This document shows, piece after piece, positions 25,885-34,290 of a stretch of DNA of 64,000 bases. A program made the translations under genes and the position numbers. Source of the DNA: Cymbidium sinense (lineage: Eukaryota > Streptophyta > Magnoliopsida > Asparagales > Orchidaceae); NCBI GenBank assembly GCA_021442155.1, contig CM038225.1, positions 83,836,925 to 83,900,924 of the forward strand, read 5' to 3'. The notes below the pieces were generated by a model. It did not search any database, was not told the DNA's origin, and saw nothing but the letters and a program-made list of their open reading frames with translations. The number at the start of each line of letters is the position of its first letter. The first letter of the stretch is position 1.

Positions 25885-26550
25885 TCATTTCATTCACCAT
25901 GCAAACAACTCTAAAAATTATATTGCATTCTAAAGGGAAGTCTAATCTTTACATTCACAATCTGAACATTTAAACTTTTATAAAACCCTGGGCATTTCAA
26001 AGGGATGTAAGTTCAATTTATACATTTGTCATGTGAACTTCCAAACCTTACTAGTATTCCCAAAGGATGTAAGTCTAATCTAGACGTCATGCAAACATCT
26101 AAACCCTACCGACATTCTAAAGGAATGTAAGTTCAATCTACACGCCATATGAATATCTAAACCCTACTAGCATTTTAAAGGGATGTAAGCCTAATTTATA
26201 TGTTCTCGATGTGAACATCTAAACTCTGGCACTTCAAAGGGATGTAAGTCCAACCTATATGTTCATCATACAAACATATAAACCCTACTGGCATTCTCAA
26301 GAGATGTAAGCCCAATCTATACATTCTTCATGCAAACATCTAAACCCTAATGACATTCCAAAGGGATATAAGTCCAATATTTTTGTTTTCCATGCAAGCA
26401 TCACTATATATGACTTTCTAATATATTTAAGTTCAACCCACCCTTTTGTTTGCCATGTAATCTCTAGACCTATCTAGCACTCCAAACAGAGGTAAGTCTA
26501 ACCCATGTGTTCTCCATATGAACATCTAAACTCTATATGGATTTCTAATA
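25885..26550 (+). repeat. Minisatellite, about 60-65 bp unit, around ten copies
   Basis: Units of the form CATTCCAAAGGGATGTAAGT, then CCAATCTATA, then a CATGCAAACATCTAAACCCT-like end, repeat from about 25,925 to 26,550 with clear divergence. Most units keep GATGTAAGT. It lies upstream of a polypurine tract and a Tat-type LTR, so it fits the variable repeat zone known between integrase and 3' LTR in Tat/Ogre elements. No integrase is found upstream, so the rest of that element is missing. Confidence 0.85.
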
Positions 26551-26819
26551 GATGTAACATGTGCTTGCGCAAACCATAATCTAAATCAACCGCACCATAA
26601 TATCTATGCTAAAACTTTAGTCTACTCAAAATATCTGAGATGAGGCAACCCATGGCTCCTAATCAGACTCCCTATACATTAAGGCTAATAGCCCTTTGAT
26701 GTTGGAAGACTGAAATAAAGTAGTCCCGGGACAACAAAACTATGAGATCTTGATCGAGACTACAATCATCTACGCTACACCACTTTCAACCTTAATCGAG
26801 AGTGCTCTCCTACTATGAT

Positions 26820-26827
26820 AAGAGGGG
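26820..26827 (+). promoter_or_regulatory. Polypurine tract at an LTR edge
   Basis: AAGAGGGG directly abuts the LTR start, defined by alignment of GGTAGTTAACTATG with the LTR start TGTAATTAACTATG at 51,464. A polypurine tract here primes plus-strand synthesis and marks the 3' end of an internal region. Confidence 0.5.
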
Positions 26828-27007
26828 TAGTTAACTATGAATGCTTGCATTCATAAGAAGTAGAACCAAAATCTAAATAAACCCTAACATACTGTTAGGG
26901 GAAACTTTGTTGAATATATAAATCAATCCACCTCATAAAGAATGAACTCAATAACCATCCTTAAAAAGATGGAAGAAGTTTGCAAAGGTGCTTTACTTGA
27001 GAAATCA
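26826..27007 (+). mobile_element. Tat-lineage LTR, shortened (about 182 bp)
   Basis: The start matches the LTR of element B (TTAACTATGAATGCTTGC against TTAACTATGAGGGCTTGC, both followed by AAATAAACCCTA). The end matches too: ...CAGATTTCT here, ...CACAGATTTTTCT there, each just before the primer site. It is about 155 bp shorter than the 337-bp LTR of B, so it has an internal deletion or belongs to a shorter subfamily. It holds a TATA-like box. Confidence 0.55.
26915..26923 (+). promoter_or_regulatory. Likely TATA box of the Tat LTR
   Basis: TATATAAAT lies 90 bases into the LTR, in the position relative to the LTR end comparable to TATATATT in element B. Confidence 0.4.
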
Positions 27008-27013
27008 GATTTC

Positions 27014-27031
27014 TACTAGCTCTGTTGGGGA
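27014..27031 (+). promoter_or_regulatory. Decayed primer binding site, Tat/Ogre type
   Basis: TACTAGCTCTGTTGGGGA matches the intact site TGGCGACTCTGCTGGGGA of element B at 12 of 18 bases. The following text also agrees (CTCTCTCCATCTTTGG in both), which makes the assignment firmer than the site alone. Confidence 0.55.
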
Positions 27032-28738
27032 TTACTTCTCTCTCCATCTTTGGTTGGAAAATTCAAATATATGGTGTCACTATAGATTTGAAAATTTCTT
27101 TGCGAAGTTTAGATTCTTGAAATATAGTAGAACCTAATTTTGAATCTACGATCAAGTTTAAAAATTTTGAAGGAGAACCTAACAAATCTAATGATTAAGT
27201 TAGTAGAGGTGATCTATTGGGATTCCCTCAAGCTATGATAGATTACTAGAGCAACTCTCCAGTTTGGAATAATTTTAAGGTTGTATAATTTGTATCGGCT
27301 GCACCTATGCCCACTATCACCCTAGACATCAAAATGAAAAAAGAATTCAAGAGTTTGTTGTGGAAGAGAAAAAGATTGAATGTAATCATCCCAATGAGCA
27401 TAAGTAGTTGAATTCTAAGGCACTCAATCAAGGAAAGAACTCTACTTGTAATAGGAGTTTTATTTTCAATAGACTGTTAAAGGCAACTCCAATAGTGCCT
27501 ATAAAGGAGAAGATGGCTACTCATTCTAAACTGAAAACTATATCATTATCAATCCACATAATAGTCCATCGAAGGATTCTATTACTCCACAAGGTACTAC
27601 CTTCACTCTAGGAAATAATGATCATGAAACATTTTCCTCAAGCACCAAAATGTCTAAGAGAGCTTGAAGAAAATATAATGTTTCTTGCAAAGCTGTTGGA
27701 TTACCTGTACAAGCTGAACATCAATATGAACCACTTGTGGAAGAGAACTCAAGCTGCTTAGATGGGTCAAAAGAAATAGCTCTAGAGGAACTATAAAGAA
27801 GTCTTTCAGGGATAAACATATGCACCATTTCATAAGATCAACAACATAAGGAGAAAACTCTCCTAAAAAATCTACAAAATTTTGAAGATGTTAAAAATAG
27901 AAACATTCAAAGAAAAATTAAGAAGTTGGTGAGCTAGAACACCAACCAAATAAATTCTTACTCTAAAAGAGGTAGGACTATTGAAAAATATCATGCTCAC
28001 CTTGAGCAGAACTCAAGACTTAAGGGTTTAATGTTCGGTGAGCATCAATAACGACCCCTTCAGTACAAAGGTATTAAGTGCCAAATTATTGGAAAGTCTT
28101 GATAACCTTTATAAAAGGTAATAGTAAATAATTCATTTTAATCCATCTGATGAATACTAGTGTGTGACATTTAGGAAGCATTTCTAGAGGTCCACCATTG
28201 AGAGGTTTTGATCAATCTAGATAGTTAAAGAAAACCAAGTCATTAAAGATGAGATGACTCAATATGAGCAAGCTCAATCAACAAAAGAAAAGGTTGAATT
28301 GCCTATCATCAATTGGAAATGGTGATATGAAAATAGTCAACTAGTGGATGATGATGCAAATGATTAATACTTGTGAGAAGATGATGAATTCCTAATTTAT
28401 GAAGAACAATAAGTTCCTGACTTAAAAAGTAATGAGAATATTGATTGCATGGAAGTTAAGATTATTCATATAGTTGATACATGTTTACAAAATAAGAACG
28501 TGGTACCTAAATAACAAAATGGGGAAAAGCATCAGGAGGGTCCAAATCACTAAATGTCCAAAGGTGAAATTTGAGTAGAAACTAAATAAGTTCAAGAGCT
28601 AGCTGATGTAGTAACAAGGTTACAAGATGGGTTCACAACTTCAAATAAGATATCAAAAAATCAGCCAACTTAATGATCATCTCAATGAGATGAATGGGCT
28701 AATGAAAGAGCGGTCAGCTTAACTTAATAGCAACTGCA
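27032..28738 (+). pseudogene. Leader and decayed upstream ORF of the 27-34 kb Tat element
   Basis: Between the primer site and gag there is 1.7 kb of stop-filled sequence with short frames (27,408-27,611 the longest). Tat/Ogre elements usually carry an extra ORF here, upstream of gag. I cannot recognise a domain in what is left. Confidence 0.35.
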
Positions 28739-29900
28739 ATGCAACAAGTGCCTCCAAGAAATCCATCAGAGATGATCAATCCAATAATTAAAATTGGGGG
28801 CATGTTGAATGTTTTACTCAACATTACTAATAACTTCTTTAGAAAGTCAAAATCTGAAGGAGAAGTTACACTAAATGCTCACCAAGAGGTTGGTGTCACT
28901 ACCAAATCCCAAGTGGAAGATCTCATTAGCCAAAAAGTCAAAGCAATCATTGCTTCAGAGACTGTTGAACAATTAGTGGGAAAAGGCCAACCATACCCAA
29001 TTGAATATGACCAGGTGTAATATCCTTAAGGGTATGTAGTGTCGAAATTCAATATTTTCTTAGGCATAGAAAATCTACAGCAACACTTACATCAATTTAA
29101 AGCTACTTGTAAAAACATTGGAGGGAATGATATCTTATTGGTACGACAATTAGTTAGTAGTCTTACCAATACAACATTTGAATGGTATGCTGAGTTACCC
29201 AAGGACTCGGTAAAAACCTTTTGTCGAGTTAGAAACACTCTTCATCAACAGATTTATGGGAGCAACTAAGAAAGTGATGATTGCAGATTTTGTCTTAGAA
29301 AAGAGAAAAAAGGACGCGAGTGTCCCAAAATATATCACAAGATGGATAAATCTGAGCATAAACTGTGATCAATAACTCATAGAAAAGGATGTAGTAGAAC
29401 TCCAAATGTGGAATATAGATGATCAGATGGTCTTATATCTAGTCATGGCCATGATTAATACATTCAAGAGTTGCTGGATCATGTAGCCAAATTTGAGAGG
29501 TTTCCAAAACAAAATGGGTGTAACACTAGTTATAATAATAATTACTCCAAGAAAGAAAAGCAACTTAAGTTCTATGATTTAAAGAAAAATGGTGTGAATG
29601 CAACATTGACATTTACAGTTGATACAAAAAGAAAATGGAGGTGCAATGACCTTACAACATGCAGCAAATCCCATAGAGGATAAGAAATAAAGGGCCTACC
29701 CTCCAAGAGAAAATACCAAGCAGTATTCATTTAAAAGAGAATGTACTATTAAAATTCTTGCCCAAAAGTTGGGATTATAATTACCAGAGCCATGTCGACC
29801 TGACCAAGCAGATAAAGTCAACAATCCCAACTACTGCCCATACCATACACTTATAAGTCACTCAATTGATGATTATTTTATCTTTAAAGGTTGGTTAGAA
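28739..29900 (+). pseudogene. gag: Tat gag pseudogene
   Basis: 28,739-29,020 reads an N-terminal piece with KSQVEDLISQKVKAII, the usual helix before the capsid domain. 29,039-29,269 follows with FLGIENLQQHLHQFKATCKN, then LLVRQLVSSLTNTTFEWYAE and FCRVRNTLHQQIYG, which is the retrotransposon gag core (xFxWYxxLxxxSxxTFxxLxxxF). Around 29,830-29,900 NPNYCPYHTLISHSIDDYFI appears, the C-x2-H-x4-H style segment that replaces a standard zinc knuckle in many Tat gag proteins. Gag forms the particle in which the RNA is copied. At least three stops or frameshifts break it. Confidence 0.75.
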
Positions 29901-30151
29901 AAGAGCTATTGAAATGGGGAGCTCACCCAACTCAATAGTGTATTATTATATCTTAAAAAAGAGAAGGCAACTGTCATCACAGTACCCCCAAGACAAGATG
30001 CAAAAGATAACATTCTTCTAGCAATAAAAGGCATTCGGTGGAAGAAATATTTAGTACACAAAATTGATCCAAGAATACTCTTGCCCGACAGGGGGCAATT
30101 TTTATATAGAAAGGCAAGCTCTAAATACTCTTGCCCCCACAAAAGGTGATA
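29901..30151 (+). other. Deletion junction: protease and reverse transcriptase missing
   Basis: Gag C-terminal text passes within 250 bases into the RNase H region. Protease and RT, which take about 2 kb or more in elements A and B, are absent. At the junction two imperfect copies of a short unit stand side by side: both begin AATACTCTTGCCC (30,074 and 30,124) and both end GGCAAGCTCT (30,113-30,122 and 30,156-30,165). Confidence 0.7.
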
Positions 30152-30660
30152 AAAGGGCAAGCTCTAGTTGACTTTCTAGCAGCGCGTCATTTACCAACAA
30201 ATTATCCACTCAATAATGAATTGCTTGACAAGCAAATCTTTGAAATAGAAGAAACTCAAAAAATTAATAGAATTGGAGCTTTACTTTGATGGAACTTCAA
30301 AACCACTAGGATTACTTGTAGTACAGGTTAGAATTGGCTTAATATTTGTTACACCACAAGGTGATATACTTCAATATTCATATAGTTGACTCAACCTCAA
30401 ACCAATAATGAGGTTGAATATGAAGTATTAATTGCGAGTCTAGAACTAGTAGTTAATATGAAAATCAAGAAACTTCATGTTTATGGAGACTCGAGCTCAT
30501 AATCTCGACAAATAATTGGAACTTTCAAGATAATAAGTCCAAGTAGCACTTTATCTTGAACATGTCCTAAAAGCACCAAATAAATCTTTGAAGTAACAAT
30601 TTATAAAGGTGTCACACGGAAAAATGATAAGACCGACACATAGCTAAATTAGCTAAAGAA
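30152..30660 (+). pseudogene. pol: RNase H-like domain of Tat pol, pseudogene
   Basis: Reads KGQALVDFLAARHLPTNYPL, then LYFDGTSKPLG (the DG(A/T)S active-site strand, first aspartate present), FVTPQGDILQYS, NNEVEYEVLIASLELVV (catalytic glutamate region) and KKLHVYGDS (third acidic residue). This is the second, plant/archaeal-type RNase H domain found in Tat elements, placed between the normal RNase H and integrase. Several frameshifts split it. In life it would degrade RNA in RNA/DNA hybrids. Confidence 0.75.
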
Positions 30661-32030
30661 ATGATAGACCTTGAAGGAGACTCAATTATAATAATAGTTC
30701 AAAGTAGGATAGCATTAGCACCAACCCTTCTTCAAGCTTTTAAAGTAAAAAAATCAAGAGATTTTAACAATAATAAAGAAGATGATTGGAGAGAGATATT
30801 CATCAGTTATCTTAAAGGTGACGGATTATCAAAAGATAAACCAAAGGCTCATCAAATTATACAAAGAGCGCTATGATATGCTCCTGTGAATGACACATTA
30901 TATCGCCATTCATTTGACCAAATGTGGTTATGATGCCTAGGACTAGAAGAAGCCAAAATGATAATGATTGAAGTTCATAAAGATTGTGCGACACACTAAT
31001 CCAGTCTTAAGATAAAAATTAAAATCAAATGAATGAGTTATTATTAGGCCAGCATGGTTCAAGATTGCATTGAACATGCTAAAAGTTATCATTAGTGTCA
31101 AATACACATAGACATGATACATCAACCTCCTAGTGGTTTACATATAACAGTGACATCATGACCATTTGAAGTTGGGGATCTGACTTAATTGGTCCAATAG
31201 ATCATCAATAAGAGGGCACTTGTTCATTTTGGCTATCATTGATTACTTCTTAAAATTGGCAAAAGAAATCCCCTTAAGAGAAGTCAAAGCATATAGCATA
31301 ATAAATTTTTTTAGGCCACTTTATCTACCAATTTGGAGTACATCGATGAATTATATTTGACAATGGCACTACCTTCAAGAATGTCAAAAATTTATCACTT
31401 CATTGAGAAATATAAGATTTATCAATGATATTCTTTGATATATAATCTAAGAGCCAATGATCGTAGAGGCATTCAACAAAACATTGGTCAAACTTCTCAC
31501 AAAATTCTCTCTAAAATAAAAGAGAATGACATGATAAATTAATAGAGGTATTGTGGGCATATCACACTACATATAAAACTACTACATAAGCAACAACATA
31601 TTCATTGGTCTTTGGGGCAGAATCAATACTTCTTCTTAAAGTAGAATTACCTTCAATTCATATTATAGTTCGAAATATACTTACAACAGAGGAAAATGTT
31701 TGAATATGACTCAAAGAGCTTGAAGTTCTAGATGAAATTTTTCTTTAAGCTCAACAACATGTAGAAATATATTGAGCAAGGAAGATCCAAGCCCATGATC
31801 GCATGGTTAGCCTAAGAAGCTTCAAAATAAGTGAACTAGTACTGGTGCATAGAAGGCCTATCATTTCCCATCATCGAGTTCATGGAAAGTTTAACCTAAA
31901 TTATGAAGTACCTTACATTATCAAAAAAGTATATGAAGGAGGAGCTAATCGCTTATCAATGCAAAGTAAGGCCTAAGCCCCCCAATAAATGGATAATATC
32001 TCAAAAATATTATGAATAACTATTGAAGGC
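30661..32030 (+). pseudogene. pol: Integrase of Tat pol, pseudogene
   Basis: 30,661-30,876 is the linker before integrase (DWREIFISYLKGDGL, then KAHQIIQRAL). Next comes the zinc-binding HHCC part (YRHSFDQMWL, EVHKDCATH), GQ/YYWxxM-like text, and the core with DLT/GP, FDNGT (31,360) and an EAFNKTL segment (31,465-31,485). The C-terminal SH3-like part reads SFKISELVLVHRRPI, then GKFNLNYEVPYIIKKVYEGG. The order and motifs are those of Ty3/gypsy integrase, and no chromodomain follows, as in Tat. Stops and frameshifts occur every 50-100 codons. There is no sign of function. Confidence 0.8.
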
Positions 32031-32204
32031 AATATGCTTTATAAATATAAGAGTCAAAATTGACTCTAAACTGATCAGATGAAATGATAAATCATTATCA
32101 GCATTTTAGTATGAGAAGAATATTTTCATCCCAAAGAGAAATTCTTCTATCAATAGGGAGCAATTTTATATGTCTTATAATGCAAGATAAATTTTCTATC
32201 AAAG

Positions 32205-32930
32205 AGAAATTATATCCAATCAAATAAATATAAACTCAGATTTAATATGTTCAAAAAGAACAGCTTAAAGCTTAAATTTAGATCTATCATGTCCAAAGGG
32301 ACTAAATCTAAACCTAAACCTAGATCTATCATGTACAAAGGGACCAGATCTAAACCTAACTTTAGATATATCATGTCCAAAGGGGCTAGATCTAAGCTTA
32401 AAATTAGATCCATCATATCCAAGGGGATCTAAATCTAAAATGAGATTTATCATTTTAAAGGGACCGGATCTAATCTAAACCTAGATCCACCCAAGGGGCA
32501 AGGTATAAACCTAAATTTAGATCTATCATGTTTAAAGGGGTTGGATCTAAGCCTAATTGTAGGTCTATCATGTCCAAAGGAGTTGGATCTAAACTTAAAT
32601 TTATATCTATTATGTCCAAAGGGGGTGGATCTAAACCCAAATTTAGACTCATCATATTATAAAGAAGTTGAATCTAAATATAAACCTAGATCCAACATGC
32701 CCAAAGAGGTTGGAACTAAACCCATAATTAGATCCATCATACTCATAATGGTTGAATATAAAATAAACTTAAATCAAACATGTTTAAAAAGACATGATTT
32801 AAAATCAAATAGACCTATCATGTCCAAAGGGGTTAGGTCTAAACATAATTTAGATTCGATACATTTAAAATGAAGTGAATGTAAAATGTATAAAATCTCT
32901 AATAAGTCCAAATGAGATTGAATCTTAATA
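32205..32930 (+). repeat. Minisatellite, 41-42 bp unit, about 16-17 copies
   Basis: Cores of the form ATCTATCATGTCCAAAGGGG recur near 32,287, 32,328, 32,369, 32,411, 32,524, 32,566, 32,608, 32,650, 32,692, 32,734, 32,776, 32,816 and 32,857, joined by TCTAAACCTAAATTTAG-like text. The step is 41-42 bases. A 42-base step equals 14 codons, so repetitive open frames appear on both strands. It sits just after integrase, the place of the known hypervariable 3' repeats of Tat/Ogre elements. Confidence 0.9.
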
Positions 32931-33079
32931 TAAATTTAACTCTTTAAGGTTTAGACAAGACTAAAAAGTCTACAAGTGTAGCTCATTTACAAATTCAGAT
33001 GTTACTACCCTTTTATGAGGCTTATAAAATTTATATGCTTTTCTTTTTCATATTTACTATAATATTCATTTGGAGAAGG

Positions 33080-34290
33080 CTATATGATATGCCTCTTACT
33101 GAGTCTTGAGGAGCAGATATGGGCCACCATTAAAGCACATGATCCACATTATTCAGCTAGATTGCATGATTGTTTATTATGGTATGAGGACATGTTGATG
33201 GACAGAGATATTTTTGAGAATTCATTTGCTCGATCATCTCACATTCCACTCTTTAATTAATAGCTTTCATCAGGGTATGATCCTTTAAATTAGGTGATTA
33301 ATTTAAAACTAAGGCACATTCATGATGTTCCTTTGGTGTGAGTTATAGATCACCTTAGTTTTGGGGATCATGATGTACTTCAGCTAGTTACAGATAGTGC
33401 TCCTTCTATAGGTATGATCAAACTCTTGGGTTCCTGTATGTTACATCATGAGGTAGAAGATTGAGAATCAAAGTTAGTGTTTGGTACACCCATATCATTA
33501 GTGGCTACATATATTGGGTATGCCATCATTTATAGATACATGGAGATATTCTCATGAGAGTTGGCATATATCATGTAGTCTATGCATCACTTTTCGATTA
33601 CAACCACCTCCCTTCACTTGGATCCATGGCATAACAGAACATTAGGATAAGACTATCAATAATTTTTGGATATGTCCACATGAGATGATTGTTACTTTGA
33701 TGGATATTCATGATATAATGGGCCTCCCTATTTTAGGCATTCCATATGAGGAGTGCATCCATTTAGATCATGAGCTCTTTTAGCATTAGTAAGTTGGTTA
33801 GCAGATAAAAAAATAGTCATGTATATTCTTCCAACATTCATTATGCTATAGCTCACTACGCATTGTTGAGAGATTGACATATAAACAACATAATATTGTT
33901 ACTCTTGATATATTGTATGAGAGTTTCCTTTGTTCAACATTATGCTTTCTTTATTTTGCACACTTGGATGATCCAATTGGCATTGGCTTTCATTCATTTA
34001 AATAAGATTTTAGCATGAGATTTGAACTTGAAAGATGAGCCAGTTCTCAACATGTTCTAGTATGAGACATTAAAGAAGAGTTATTTTTAGTGATCCTCAT
34101 TGCCACATGGTTATGTTATTCCGTGTTCCCAGCTCGCAACAAACTCTTCCATCCATCCACTCATTCAATTGCTAGTTTGTCGGAACATGGTGAGAGGATT
34201 GCACTAGCACCTACAACATTAACCTACCTATACCATGGACTAGGCAGAATGAGCATCATGTTTGACTCATAGTGCTATGATGTAGAGGCT
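33080..34290 (+). pseudogene. Plant mobile domain pseudogene in the 3' region of the Tat element
   Basis: From about 33,580 the plus strand reads FRLQPPPFTWIHG, FWICPHEMIVTLMDIHDIMG and LPILGIPYEE. This matches the plant mobile domain core (THTFxFPxGEMTVTLEDVxxLxGLPIxGxP). 34,090-34,272 reads a well-kept stretch, ATWLCYSVFPARNKLFHPST, then ASLSEHGERIALAPTTLTYL, matching the LWLxRxVFPS...HLASGxRxALAPxVLAxLY part of the same family. Earlier sequence (33,095-33,260, LEEQIWATIKAHDPHYSARL) may be its N-terminal part. Many stops break it. It is cut off at 34,291 by the left end of a TGTTGAC element. Extra ORFs downstream of integrase are known in Tat elements, so this is probably a captured gene carried by the retroelement rather than a host locus, though the 3' LTR that would prove it is missing. 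Confidence 0.7.

Noticed and set aside
25885..26550. Possible CRISPR or centromeric satellite
   Set aside because: About ten diverged units next to a Tat-type LTR fit a retroelement 3' repeat zone; the array is too short to call a satellite block.
32210..32873. Several repetitive open frames on both strands
   Set aside because: They are frames through the 42-base minisatellite; no start context, domain or codon bias supports a gene.
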